Under the pieces are notes generated by a model. It saw only the letters and a program-made list of their open reading frames with translations. It was not told where the DNA came from and did no database searches. The translations under genes were made by a program, and so were the position numbers. From an uncultured Hyphomonas sp. (lineage in GTDB: Bacteria; Pseudomonadota; Alphaproteobacteria; Caulobacterales; Hyphomonadaceae), in assembly GCF_963678875.1 (NCBI RefSeq), contig NZ_OY787456.1, forward strand, positions 2,170,001 to 2,234,000: a stretch of DNA of 64,000 nucleotides, given 5' to 3'. Positions within the stretch are counted from its first letter, which is position 1; each line of letters starts with the position of its first letter. Shown here piece by piece: positions 1-8,183 of this stretch.

Positions 1-282
1 TTCGAGGATATCATGCCCGTCCGGATCTGCGCGCGTGTCAGGCGCTTCCGGTCCGAATTCCTGATGGCGAACCACAAGCGGTTTGTCGCGCATGAGACTG
101 CCGCGCTTTCTCTCGCCCTTCCCAAGGAAGTGCTGCAGAACGAACCGCTCAAACTCGCATTCGACGTCGCGTTGAGCTTCGACACCTGGCGGCGCCTGCG
201 CCAGGATCAGGACTTCTCCCGGGCCAAAGCGACTGCAGCCCTCGAAGCCATGCTGGATGCCCTCATCGCCGCCGCGGAATGA
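1..282 (+). CDS. TetR-family regulator, C-terminal part only
   Basis: The reading frame is open from the first base of the window, so the gene begins outside it and the DNA-binding domain is not visible. The roughly 93 visible residues are helical and end in a pattern typical of TetR C-terminal ligand/dimer domains (ALSFDTWRRLRQDQ, then a final amphipathic helix rich in Ala and Leu). The internal ATG at position 13 is unlikely to be the start. The stop overlaps the ATG of the next gene (ATGA at 279-282), so it is co-transcribed with the formylglycine-generating enzyme gene. Inference: it is the local repressor of the sulfatase genes and a candidate reader of the repeated palindrome at 3929, 5794 and 5872. 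The family call rests on the C-terminal part alone. Confidence 0.6.
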   Translation, partial: FEDIMPVRICARVRRFRSEFLMANHKRFVAHETAALSLALPKEVLQNEPLKLAFDVALSFDTWRRLRQDQDFSRAKATAALEAMLDALIAAAE

Positions 283-1175
283 GGCCCGCGCCGTTCCTCG
301 TGATTGCGGTGTTGATGGCCGCGGGTTGCAGCGGATCTTCCGAGCGGCCCGCCTCCTCCGAATCCTGCGGGCTTGAGCGCGATGCCCTGAACCAATTCAT
401 CCTGTTCCCGTCCGGGTCTTTCGAAAAAGGGAAAGACCCGGTCTATCCGGAAGAGACCCCATCGCTCAGCCTGCACGTGGATGCATTCGAACTGCTGTCT
501 CATGAAGTGACGAATGCCGAATTTGCCCGCTTCGCCGAAGAAACCGGCTATGTCACGGATGCCGAGCGCAGCGCGGCGACCGGGGGTGAGGGCGCCGGAT
601 CGGCGGTTTTCCTCTCCACCGAAGGCTCTATCGGGAAATATCCCTGGAAGCTGGTGTCAGGCGCCACGTGGAAATCCCCGGAAGGCCCCGGTTCAGATAT
701 ATCCGGCCGCGAGCTTCATCCTGTCGTCCACATATCGCTGGCTGATGCCAAAGCCTATGCCGACTGGGCTGCAGGTCGCCTGCCCACCGAAGCGGAATGG
801 GAATATGCCGTGTCGCTCGGGCTGCCGGACCTGACGCGCGCCAACTCCGGCGCCTATGATGAGAAAGGCCAGCCCGTCGCCAACACCTGGCAGGGAATAT
901 TCCCGCTGGCGAACACCACTGCCGACGGCTTTGCCGGCACCTCTCCCGTCGGATGCTTCGGCCCCGACAAGGCCGGCATGTCCGACATGATCGGCAATGT
1001 GTGGGAGTGGACGGACACGCCCTACGGCCCAGGCACAAACACGATCAAGGGCGGATCCTATCTGTGTGCAGATAATTTCTGCCGGCGCTACCGCCCTGCG
1101 GCCCGCCAGCCCGAGGAAGTGGACTTTTCGTCAAACCATATCGGGTTCCGTATCGCCCGGGATGTGAACTCCTGA
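279..1175 (+). CDS. Exported formylglycine-generating enzyme (sulfatase-modifying factor), lipoprotein
   Basis: FGE/SUMF1-family protein of 298 residues. Enzymes of this family oxidise the cysteine of the sulfatase C-x-P-x-R motif to formylglycine. The N-terminus is a lipoprotein signal with the lipobox AAGC at Cys17, so it should act in the periplasm on a membrane anchor. The FGE domain covers about residues 35-294, with GRLPTEAEWEYA at 166-177, GNVWEWTD at 239-246 and the catalytic region KGGSYLCADNFCRRYR at 257-272. The two copper-binding/redox cysteines of true FGEs match Cys263 and Cys268, with the correct four-residue gap, so it is probably an active FGE rather than one of the many cysteine-less relatives. 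It overlaps the upstream TetR gene by 4 bp and converges on a Cys-type sulfatase that it probably matures. Confidence 0.88.
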   Translation: MRPAPFLVIAVLMAAGCSGSSERPASSESCGLERDALNQFILFPSGSFEKGKDPVYPEETPSLSLHVDAFELLSHEVTNAEFARFAEETGYVTDAERSAATGGEGAGSAVFLSTEGSIGKYPWKLVSGATWKSPEGPGSDISGRELHPVVHISLADAKAYADWAAGRLPTEAEWEYAVSLGLPDLTRANSGAYDEKGQPVANTWQGIFPLANTTADGFAGTSPVGCFGPDKAGMSDMIGNVWEWTDTPYGPGTNTIKGGSYLCADNFCRRYRPAARQPEEVDFSSNHIGFRIARDVNS

Positions 1176-1179
1176 CCGC

Positions 1180-2841
1180 TCAGTTCGGCCAATAGACATA
1201 TTCGTCGCCGGGCTCGAACCTGTCCGCTGCCGTTTTGTCGACCATGACCGGGCTCTCCACGGTATAGGGATAAAGCGGCTCGCGCGCGCCATCCCAGTGC
1301 GCATCGATCAGGGATTGGAGTTCGGCGACCTTGTCCGGCATGGTCTCGGCGAGATTCTCCTGCTCGGTGGGGTCATCTGCCAGATTGAACAGCCAGTGCT
1401 TCTGCTGATAGGTGTTCACCTGCAGCTTCCAGTCGCCAGCCCGCACAACCCGGTAGTACCCGCTCGACCAGTAAATCGCGTCATCCTGCCGGCTGATGAG
1501 TCCGCTCCCGGTCGCCTCCGGCAGCAGGTTTTCGCCGTCAATCTCGACACCCGTTGGCAGCACCGCCCCGGCAACCGCCGCAAGAGTCGGCATCAGGTCC
1601 ACATGCGCAACTGGGGTGTTGATTACCGCCTCAGCCGGAATTTGTCCTGGCCATGACACAAACATCGGCACACGGATTCCTCCTTCGAACAGGGTGATCT
1701 TCCATCCGCGATACGGTGCATTCACTTCCGGCAATCCGATATATCCTGCCCCGCCATTGTCCGAGGTGAAGACGATCACGGTATTCTCTGCGAGCCCCTC
1801 CTCTTCCAGCTTGTCCATGATGCGGCCAACGCTCCGGTCCAGCGCCCGGACCATGGCGGCATAGACGTGCAGACGCTCCGGCTGGATATCCCCGACCGCT
1901 TCATAGTCTTCCCGCGTGGCCTGCAGGGGCGTGTGCACGCCCCAATGCGCCAGATAAAGGAAGAAGGGCCGGTTGCGGTTCGCCTCAATCACCTTGCTGG
2001 CTTCGTCTGTCCAATAATCAGTCAGATAACCGCCGGGTTCGAACCAGTCGCTATTGTTGAACGACGCCGCATATTGCATCCGGGCCCAGAGGAATTTATC
2101 GATGGGGTCGAAGTCGAGTTTCGCATTTACGACATCCGGGTCATCGTCTGGCAGATACAGTCCGCTGGCCATCAGCAGGCTTTCGTCAAACCCTTGCGCC
2201 GTGGGTCTCGATTCTTCACTGCGCCCAAGGTGCCACTTTCCGATATGGACCGTGTGATATCCCGCCTGCTTCAGAAGCTCTGCCACGGTGACCTCTCCAC
2301 CCGGCAGCCCCTGCTGCTCGAACGGTACGCCGCCTTCATCCGCCTGCTTGTTCCAGAGGATCGGCGGCAAGCCATTGTCCATGTCATTGCCGATCAAGGA
2401 GACGATCCGCCCCATCCCGTTCGGTGTGGGTGTAAATTCGAACCCGGTGCGGGTCGGATACCGCCCTGTCATCAGCATAGCCCGGCTGGGTGCGCAGGTT
2501 CCGGTGCCCGAATAGGCTTGCTGGAAGAAGGCTCCGCGCGCTGCGAGCCGATCGATGTTCGGCGTGGGCACCTGCCCGCCTGCGACACCGCCCCCAAACG
2601 TAGAGATATCATTTATTCCGAGATCATCTGCGACGATGAAAATGATGTTCGGCGGTCCTTCGGCACGGTTCGTGTCCGGATCTTCCGGCCCCGTATCCCA
2701 GGCGATCGCCCGATTGGGAGCGACATCCGCCTGATCAGAGTGAGTCACAAGGAACAGGATCAAGGCTGGCTTGTTGAACCAGGCCAGAGCCCCAAGAACC
2801 AGCAGAAGCGCCGCCAGCCCGAGAGAGATTTTCTTCAGCAT
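1180..2841 (-). CDS. Cys-type sulfatase (arylsulfatase family), membrane-anchored
   Basis: Type I sulfatase of 553 residues that hydrolyses sulfate esters. The N-terminal hydrophobic segment (about residues 5-33) looks like a signal anchor with a periplasmic catalytic domain. Visible sulfatase marks are the metal-binding ADD at 71-73, the formylglycine motif CAPSR at 116-120 followed by AMLMTGRYPTRTG, the HIGKWHLG motif, and FTSDNGG in the second metal-binding region. Cys116 is the residue that the neighbouring FGE should convert. The start lies 8 bp downstream of the GST-like gene, so the two form one minus-strand operon driven from about position 3920. Substrate unknown. Confidence 0.9.
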   Translation of the reverse strand: MLKKISLGLAALLLVLGALAWFNKPALILFLVTHSDQADVAPNRAIAWDTGPEDPDTNRAEGPPNIIFIVADDLGINDISTFGGGVAGGQVPTPNIDRLAARGAFFQQAYSGTGTCAPSRAMLMTGRYPTRTGFEFTPTPNGMGRIVSLIGNDMDNGLPPILWNKQADEGGVPFEQQGLPGGEVTVAELLKQAGYHTVHIGKWHLGRSEESRPTAQGFDESLLMASGLYLPDDDPDVVNAKLDFDPIDKFLWARMQYAASFNNSDWFEPGGYLTDYWTDEASKVIEANRNRPFFLYLAHWGVHTPLQATREDYEAVGDIQPERLHVYAAMVRALDRSVGRIMDKLEEEGLAENTVIVFTSDNGGAGYIGLPEVNAPYRGWKITLFEGGIRVPMFVSWPGQIPAEAVINTPVAHVDLMPTLAAVAGAVLPTGVEIDGENLLPEATGSGLISRQDDAIYWSSGYYRVVRAGDWKLQVNTYQQKHWLFNLADDPTEQENLAETMPDKVAELQSLIDAHWDGAREPLYPYTVESPVMVDKTAADRFEPGDEYVYWPN

Positions 2842-2849
2842 GTCTTCGC

Positions 2850-3887
2850 CTAATCCACCAACTCTTCACAGCCCGTGCCGGACAGGATCGACCGGACTTC
2901 ATTCCGGACATCACCGGACAGCGCTTGCGCCGTCTCACGCAGGTGCTGGAGGCATTTGGCCTGGTAAGGGAATGTTGGTTGAGACCAAGCCTGTCCGTCG
3001 ATTTCTGTCTCGAAGTTCGATTGACCTGCAACAACTGCCGCCGCATTCGCTTTCAGGAATGGGAGATACACGCGGCCTATTTCGCAGAGCAGCGGCTTCA
3101 GGTGTTCTTCTGCCTGCTCCGGCGTAAACCAGTCGCCGCTGTCAGGTTCCAAGCCGGACAGGTCTTCCATTCTATCCAGCCAGGCCCGCACCCGCGCGGA
3201 CCGTGCACGGGTCAGGGCGGCAGATGTCGGCTCCACGATCGCCAGCTGGGTCAGCTGACCATAGATCGCAAAATCCGCAGATGACGGCCTCGCCCCGAGG
3301 ACATAGCCCGCAGGCTGCAGCAGGGTATCGAGCAGGTCGATGAAGCGGAGATAGCTCGACTCGATGGTCGACGCGGTCACGTCATTCGAACCGACGACAT
3401 AGAGACGCTCGGTCTGCCGCTTACTGAACATGTCTGCCATCTTCTGGGCATCCGGTGCGGCGAGTGTTGGAAGCGACCAGTAGACCAGCAGCGGCCCGGC
3501 ATTGTCACGGTCGGCTTCGAAGTACCAGCGGTAATGGAACATCGCCTTGGTCAGCCACTCGTCCGCATAGTCCTCGATGAGTTCGTTCAGGAAAGCGAGC
3601 GCCGGGCTTTCCGGAATAACGCTGCGGCCGGCATATTCCTGCTCCAGACGGCGTGTGATCGGCGTGGAATCAACCACCGCCTCAAAGTCTCCATTCGCCC
3701 CCTGAAAATAGAAGGTCGGAAGCAGTTTCACTTTCGGCTGCGGCAAGTCCGGAGGCGGGTTCTGGTGACCGCCCCAAAGAATGGCGTAAGGAATCCTGCG
3801 ATAGCGCAACAGCGCGAGCATCTTTCGAGTGTAAGGCGACCCGGGCGCGCCCATCAGCTTCAGGCGGCTTTCTCCTGCAGCCCTCAT
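2850..3887 (-). CDS. Glutathione S-transferase-like protein
   Basis: Protein of 345 residues with a thioredoxin-fold GST N-terminal domain at about residues 8-90 (LMGAPGSPYTRKMLALLRYR, then the TPITRRLE stretch that usually carries the glutathione-binding loop) and an all-helical C-terminal domain. It is longer than a classical GST of 200-230 residues; the extra C-terminal part resembles long GST-like proteins found in proteobacteria. No signal peptide, so cytoplasmic. It is the first gene of an operon with the sulfatase that ends at 1180. A 19-bp operator-like sequence and a -10-like TAAATA lie just upstream (3920-3947). Inference: it handles the product released by the sulfatases, or is co-regulated in a xenobiotic-type response. 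Confidence 0.75.
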   Translation of the reverse strand: MRAAGESRLKLMGAPGSPYTRKMLALLRYRRIPYAILWGGHQNPPPDLPQPKVKLLPTFYFQGANGDFEAVVDSTPITRRLEQEYAGRSVIPESPALAFLNELIEDYADEWLTKAMFHYRWYFEADRDNAGPLLVYWSLPTLAAPDAQKMADMFSKRQTERLYVVGSNDVTASTIESSYLRFIDLLDTLLQPAGYVLGARPSSADFAIYGQLTQLAIVEPTSAALTRARSARVRAWLDRMEDLSGLEPDSGDWFTPEQAEEHLKPLLCEIGRVYLPFLKANAAAVVAGQSNFETEIDGQAWSQPTFPYQAKCLQHLRETAQALSGDVRNEVRSILSGTGCEELVD

Positions 3888-3928
3888 GATTCCTCCCCGC
3901 CCGCGTTCCGGGCTTTATCTTTTATTTA

Positions 3929-3947
3929 TTGGCACTCTCCATGTCAT
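3929..3947 (-). promoter_or_regulatory. Operator-like imperfect palindrome upstream of the GST-sulfatase operon
   Basis: Plus-strand sequence TTGGCACTCTCCATGTCAT, an imperfect inverted repeat of the form ATGACA-N7-TGTCAT. On the minus strand it is followed at once by TAAATA, a plausible -10 box. The same motif in the same position relative to a -10-like hexamer is found in front of the second sulfatase (5794-5812), and a weaker copy lies at 5872-5890. Probably a TetR-type repressor site; the regulator is not proven. Confidence 0.55.
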
Positions 3948-3977
3948 TTAATTCCGGGTCAATAGCTGATCGCGGGG

Positions 3978-5771
3978 TCAGCGCCGGAGAATGCGCCGCA
4001 TCAGGTACACGAAGGCGCTGAAAAGCGCGATCACACCGAAGAGCAGGACAAGCAGCTGTGGCCAGTAGGCCTTGAACTGACGCGCCATCGTGTTGCGGGT
4101 GATCTCTTTCAGGGAGCTGTATCCCTCGGGAACTTCCAGCACGCCGACGCGCTTGCTGTAGGCTTCGTACTCCTCAAGCATGTCCGCGAACACGTCCGGC
4201 TTTTCGGCACTGAGGTCCGCCGTCTCGCCGGGGTCCTGCTCGATGTCATAAAGCCGCCATTGCCCGTCACCGTGAGGCTTCTGGTTGCGCGTGATTTTCC
4301 AGCGGCCCTTGAGGATGGCCGAGTTGCCGGACACTTCCATCCCGATCGCGTCGTCCGGCTGGTAGACCGCCTGTTGCGCGCCAGACAGCAGCGGGTCGAG
4401 GCTGCGCCCCACGATGGCGCCGTCGGTGGGTTCGACGCCTGCATATTTCAACAATGTCGGCGCAATATCCGTCACGACCGTGCGCGTGTCGAATGCCTCT
4501 CCCTCCGGCACGCCAGGCCCCGCCATGACCAACGGCACCCGGATTCCCCCTTCGGACCCGAGAAACTTGAACATGTTGTTCGGGGAGGCCGCAGCAATCG
4601 CCCATTCCGGCCCGATGAACCCCCAGCTTCCTTCCTCGCCGATGCCTTCCATGCCGATATGGTAGCCGTGCACTTTCATCCAGATCGACAGGCGGATGTC
4701 CTGGTCGCCGCGCGAAGGCTCCGGCCCGTTGTCAGACGTGACGACAAAGATCGTGTTATCGTACTGGCCGGTCTGCTTGAGATGCTCGGCAAGGCGGCCG
4801 ATCTCGATGTCCATGGCTTCCATCATGGCGGCATTGACCTGCATGCGGGCGGCATAAAGCGCCTGATCCTCCGGAGTAAGATCAGTCCAGGTGCGCATTT
4901 CGTCCGGCATGTCAGCCAGCGGCGCGCTCTGCGGGATCAACCCAATCTCTTTCGCCTTCTGCCAGCGCGCTTCTCTCAGTGCACTCCAGCCCTGATCATA
5001 GACCCCGTCATACCCGGCCGTCAGTTCCGGCGGCGCCTGAACCGGAATGTGGATCGCCTGGAATGCCACATAGGCGAAGAAGGGCTGGTTCTGATCGCCC
5101 TCATCCAGATAGTCGATCATGTGATCAACAATCATGGTGGACGAGTAGAAGGAGTCCGGCAGGTCCGCCGGCTGCCCATCCTCGTACCAGGGAGCCTTCT
5201 GGTAGTACGGCATGTAGGATTTGGGCGCCCAATTGTCGGCGCCCGACGCATCCAGCGCCAGCGACCGGTCGAACCCGTGCGCGTTTGGCAGGTCACCCGC
5301 TCCGCTGCCGAGGTGCCACTTGCCGGACATCAGTGTCCGGTAGCCGGCAGCTTGCAGCCGGTCTGCGACGGTCAGGATCCCCGGCTCAAGATGCATCGTA
5401 TAGCCGGGTTGACCGACATGCTCCTTCGGCAGCACCTCCGGAATGGTGGCGATGCCGGTCATGTGATTGTCCATGCCTGTGAGAAGCATGGCCCGCGACG
5501 GTGAACAGAGCGGAGACGAATAGTGCCGCCGGAACATCGCACCACGAGAGACCAGCGCATCAATATTCGGGGTGCGCGCCTCCCCGCCATAGGCGCCGAA
5601 ATCCATCAGGGCCGCGTCGTCCACAAGGATCAATACGATATTGGGGCGCGCCTCTTCCGTCTGCGCTGACGCCGCGAGGCTGATCCCGAAGAACGCGACG
5701 ACTGCGGTGATCCCCCCACCCAGCCACGCGAAACCTTTGCGAACGGGATGGCCCGTTTTCCGATCCGACAT
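3978..5771 (-). CDS. Cys-type sulfatase (arylsulfatase family) with C-terminal membrane anchor
   Basis: Sulfatase of 597 residues counted from the ATG at 5771, preferred over an upstream ATG at 5846 because AGGGG sits 6-7 bp before it and because the longer version would translate through the promoter/operator. Residues 1-37 form a signal sequence ending ASAQ. Catalytic marks are the metal-binding DD at 51-52, the formylglycine motif CSPSR at 89-93 followed by AMLLTGMDNHMTG, SGKWHLG, and VTSDNGPE. A C-terminal hydrophobic helix followed by RRILRR would hold it to the inner membrane facing the periplasm. It carries the right cysteine for the FGE encoded at 279-1175 and shares an operator motif with the other sulfatase operon. 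Substrate unknown. Confidence 0.9.
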   Translation of the reverse strand: MSDRKTGHPVRKGFAWLGGGITAVVAFFGISLAASAQTEEARPNIVLILVDDAALMDFGAYGGEARTPNIDALVSRGAMFRRHYSSPLCSPSRAMLLTGMDNHMTGIATIPEVLPKEHVGQPGYTMHLEPGILTVADRLQAAGYRTLMSGKWHLGSGAGDLPNAHGFDRSLALDASGADNWAPKSYMPYYQKAPWYEDGQPADLPDSFYSSTMIVDHMIDYLDEGDQNQPFFAYVAFQAIHIPVQAPPELTAGYDGVYDQGWSALREARWQKAKEIGLIPQSAPLADMPDEMRTWTDLTPEDQALYAARMQVNAAMMEAMDIEIGRLAEHLKQTGQYDNTIFVVTSDNGPEPSRGDQDIRLSIWMKVHGYHIGMEGIGEEGSWGFIGPEWAIAAASPNNMFKFLGSEGGIRVPLVMAGPGVPEGEAFDTRTVVTDIAPTLLKYAGVEPTDGAIVGRSLDPLLSGAQQAVYQPDDAIGMEVSGNSAILKGRWKITRNQKPHGDGQWRLYDIEQDPGETADLSAEKPDVFADMLEEYEAYSKRVGVLEVPEGYSSLKEITRNTMARQFKAYWPQLLVLLFGVIALFSAFVYLMRRILRR

Positions 5772-5793
5772 TTCTACCCCTGACTCAAATATA

Positions 5794-5812
5794 ATGACAC
5801 TCGGAATGTCAT
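5794..5812 (-). promoter_or_regulatory. Operator palindrome in the promoter of the second sulfatase
   Basis: ATGACACTCGGAATGTCAT, a perfect 6-bp inverted repeat (ATGACA/TGTCAT) with a 7-bp spacer. Read on the minus strand it occupies the spacer directly before TATATT, the likely -10 box, so bound repressor would block RNA polymerase. It is the best of three copies (also 3929-3947 and 5872-5890). Confidence 0.6.
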
Positions 5813-5871
5813 CAGATGAGTCATTTGTCAAAGTCCGGGCTGACAACCGGGGCGAGGAAGCAGGGCCTCCT

Positions 5872-5890
5872 CTGAAACTCGGGATGTCAC
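5872..5890 (-). promoter_or_regulatory. Third, weaker copy of the sulfatase operator motif
   Basis: CTGAAACTCGGGATGTCAC keeps the core CTCGGRATGTCA of the copy at 5794-5812 but has a degenerate left arm. It lies about 60 bp further upstream of the sulfatase promoter. Between them is another inverted pair, TTGTCA-N10-TGACAA at 5825-5846. It could be an auxiliary site; functional status is uncertain. Confidence 0.4.
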
Positions 5891-5916
5891 GATGATCAGC
5901 CCGAGGGACCGCCGCG

Positions 5917-6714
5917 CTATCGTTGATCGGCCCACTTCGATGCTGTCCGTCCGATGCTTGCTCCGGGCGCCCGGCGCTCAGCCCCGTGCCGGTGGTAGCG
6001 CGCGCCCTTCAATACAAGCTTCAATGCCTCCCAATGGATTCCCGCGATCACACCGAGGGTCATGAAGGGAAACTTCGCGAGCAGACCCAGCGCCGTCCGG
6101 GACGTGACCGGCTTAGCCTCTCCGGCAAGATAAGCCGACATCCGGTCCGTCTCACCGTCCCGGTAGGATATGGCCAGTGTGACTTTGTCTGACGGTGGCT
6201 GGACAGTAAATTCATAGTGCCCACGCTGGTCAAAGAACGGGGACACGTAGAACGCTTTCTCGCACTCATGCCGGCAAAGGCCATTCTGGATGTCTGCAGC
6301 ACACAGATAAAAATGCCGTTCCCCGAAAGTATTACCGACTTCGTACAGGACGTGGTGGAGATCGCCGGTTTTATTCCGCAGAAAGTAGACCGACACCGGA
6401 TTGAAGACATAGCCGAACATTCGCGGCAAAGTGAGAAGCTCGATGCTGGCGACATCTTCACGAATGCCCTGCCGGGCGACGAACGCCCTCACCCATGCCG
6501 CCAGATCTTTTGTTTCGCCATCGCCATGATCGAACGGATCAAAACTGATGAGACCGCGCTTCCCGATTTTCAGCAGTCCGGTCAGACCTCCGGCCTCTTC
6601 CAGCCGATCGAGATCCAGCAGGAGATAGGCAATCCGGTAGCGCAGCACATGCGATATTTCACCGAACCGCCGATGGCTCACCTGGCCGATGTAAAATCGA
6701 GCCGGCTGGTTCAT
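5917..6714 (-). CDS. DUF1365 family protein
   Basis: DUF1365 (COG3496) protein of 265 residues. Family hallmarks seen are the opening ARFYIGQVSHRRF, then LLLDLDRL, FDPFDHGDG, LTLPRMFGYVFNPVSVYF and the NTFGERH region. The start is taken at 6714 because its ATG overlaps the stop of the upstream flavoprotein gene (ATGA); the longer frame would run 60 bp into that gene. Biochemical function is unsettled. From family knowledge, DUF1365 genes usually follow a COG2907 flavoprotein and in Rhodobacter belong to the RpoE/ChrR singlet-oxygen regulon, which fits the ECF/anti-sigma pair transcribed divergently here. Confidence 0.88.
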   Translation of the reverse strand: MNQPARFYIGQVSHRRFGEISHVLRYRIAYLLLDLDRLEEAGGLTGLLKIGKRGLISFDPFDHGDGETKDLAAWVRAFVARQGIREDVASIELLTLPRMFGYVFNPVSVYFLRNKTGDLHHVLYEVGNTFGERHFYLCAADIQNGLCRHECEKAFYVSPFFDQRGHYEFTVQPPSDKVTLAISYRDGETDRMSAYLAGEAKPVTSRTALGLLAKFPFMTLGVIAGIHWEALKLVLKGARYHRHGAERRAPGASIGRTASKWADQR

Positions 6715-8081
6715 GCAAACACCCGTTCGGCGCCCGCGCGCGACAGACGCTCCTGACCGAAATCGAACGCCCACGGTCGTTTCCAGTCACTCATGAGCTC
6801 TGCAACCGCCAAGCCAGACTGAAGCCCGTCTTCGTGGAACCCATAGCCCTGCCAGGCACCGCAGAACCAGGTGCTGCGGCGGCCCTGAATGGACCATATC
6901 TCGCGTTGGGCAGCCATAGCCGGACCGTCGAACACAGGGTGATTGTACACAAACTCACGTTCAACTTTGTCCGCAGCAGGCTCCTGCTCCGGGTTCAGAG
7001 TCACAAAATAGTTCGTTTGTGTTTCCAGACGCTGCAGCCTGTTCATCCAGTACGTTACCGAGAGTTCCAGCGAGTCGCTGCGTTTTGCCTTGTAGTTCCA
7101 GGCGGCCCAGGCAGCTTCGCGCTCCGGCATCAGGCTCTCATCCCGGTGGAGGATTACCCGGTTCGGCTGAGTTCGGAAGCGGGACAGGATGCCGGCTTCA
7201 GTCTCATCAGCATCTTCGAGGAGCGCGAACGCTTCCGGTGCGTGGCAGGCGAAAACCACCTCATCGAAGTCATGGTACCGCCCGCCTTCAAAATGAATGC
7301 GCACGCCGTCTTCCATGCGGGCGACAAAACGGATTCCCGCATTGCAATGGATGCGGTCCGCAAAGCCTTGCGTCAGGGGCGCCAGATATGATGCGCTGCC
7401 ACCTTCAACAGACTGCCAGGGAAACTGCGGGCGGACACTGACCAAGCCATGATTGACGAAGAAGCGGGCGAGGCTCGCTGCCGGAAAGTCCATGATCATC
7501 GAGACAGGGCAGGACCAGATCGCCGCCGCCATTGGTAGCAGGTGATAATCCACGAAAGCCCGGCCATACCGTTCTTCCGCGACGTATTCGCCGATGGAGC
7601 GGCCTCGATTGCACTGTGCAAGATCATGCGAAGCCGCATGGAAACGCAGGATGTCCTTGAGCATAAGGAAAAAGCGCGGACTGGCCATGTTCCGGCGCCA
7701 CGCGAACAGGCCGTCCATGCCATGACTGGCATATTCCATTCGCTCTTCCGGGATCGACACGGAGAAATTCATGCGCGTGGGGTTCGCGCTCACGCCCAGA
7801 TGTTCGAACAGCGCCGTCAGGTTGGGATAGTTCGGTTGGTTAAAAACAATGAAACCGGTGTCGACAGGAACCGGTCCCTCTGGCGCCTCCACAATCATCG
7901 TCGCTGTGTGACCGCCAATCCGGCCGGCTTTCTCAAACACCGAGATGTCGCATGTGTTCTGCAGGGCCCACGCCGCAGACAGACCTGAAATGCCGGTCCC
8001 GATCACTGCAACTTTCGGGCGGCGGCCTCCGGAAGCATCCGCAGGACGGCGGATCGCAGGGGCGGCGACATCAAATGGCAT
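6711..8081 (-). CDS. FAD-dependent amine oxidase-like flavoprotein (COG2907 type)
   Basis: Flavoprotein of 456 residues with an N-terminal Rossmann motif GTGISGLSAAW at about residues 27-37, then FEKAGRIGGHT, VDTGFIVFNQPNYPNL and a C-terminal FCGAWQGYGFHEDGLQSG FAD-contact region. These are typical of the COG2907 predicted NAD/FAD-binding proteins that pair with DUF1365. No signal peptide. It overlaps the DUF1365 gene by 4 bp and is divergent from the ECF sigma gene; a mirror-image ECF-like promoter lies at 8105-8134. Homologues have been linked to modification of unsaturated fatty acids under singlet-oxygen stress, but substrate and reaction here are inferred only from that association. Confidence 0.85.
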   Translation of the reverse strand: MPFDVAAPAIRRPADASGGRRPKVAVIGTGISGLSAAWALQNTCDISVFEKAGRIGGHTATMIVEAPEGPVPVDTGFIVFNQPNYPNLTALFEHLGVSANPTRMNFSVSIPEERMEYASHGMDGLFAWRRNMASPRFFLMLKDILRFHAASHDLAQCNRGRSIGEYVAEERYGRAFVDYHLLPMAAAIWSCPVSMIMDFPAASLARFFVNHGLVSVRPQFPWQSVEGGSASYLAPLTQGFADRIHCNAGIRFVARMEDGVRIHFEGGRYHDFDEVVFACHAPEAFALLEDADETEAGILSRFRTQPNRVILHRDESLMPEREAAWAAWNYKAKRSDSLELSVTYWMNRLQRLETQTNYFVTLNPEQEPAADKVEREFVYNHPVFDGPAMAAQREIWSIQGRRSTWFCGAWQGYGFHEDGLQSGLAVAELMSDWKRPWAFDFGQERLSRAGAERVFA

Positions 8082-8104
8082 GGGCGTTCTCCAGTTTGCT
8101 CCAA

Positions 8105-8134
8105 GAGATACGCAGCAGCCAGCCTGCCGGATTG
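8105..8134 (-). promoter_or_regulatory. Possible ECF-type promoter for the flavoprotein-DUF1365 operon
   Basis: On the minus strand CAATCC (8129-8134) is separated by 18 bp from TATCTC (8105-8110), about 23 bp before the ATG at 8081. Spacing and ATCC core mirror the forward promoter TGATCC-N18-TAACAG at 8137-8166, whose -35 begins only 2 bp away. Suggestive, but the hexamers are imperfect. Confidence 0.35.
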
Positions 8135-8136
8135 AA

Positions 8137-8166
8137 TGATCCAGTCAGCCAGCATTTGCGTAACAG
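8137..8166 (+). promoter_or_regulatory. Candidate autoregulated ECF (RpoE-type) promoter
   Basis: TGATCC (8137-8142), 18 bp, then TAACAG (8161-8166). This is close to the Rhodobacter RpoE promoter, which I recall as TGATC, about 18 bp, then TAAGA. It lies just upstream of the sigma gene whose product should read it. The leader would be very short, about 10 nt, and would start at or just before the Shine-Dalgarno sequence AAAGGAGG (8171-8178). Confidence 0.5.
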
Positions 8167-8183
8167 CAACAAAGGAGGCGATA

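Noticed and set aside
8136..8183. Upstream start of the ECF sigma factor at ATG 8136
   Set aside because: The ATG overlaps the candidate -35 element TGATCC and has no ribosome site, whereas ATG 8184 follows GGAGG.
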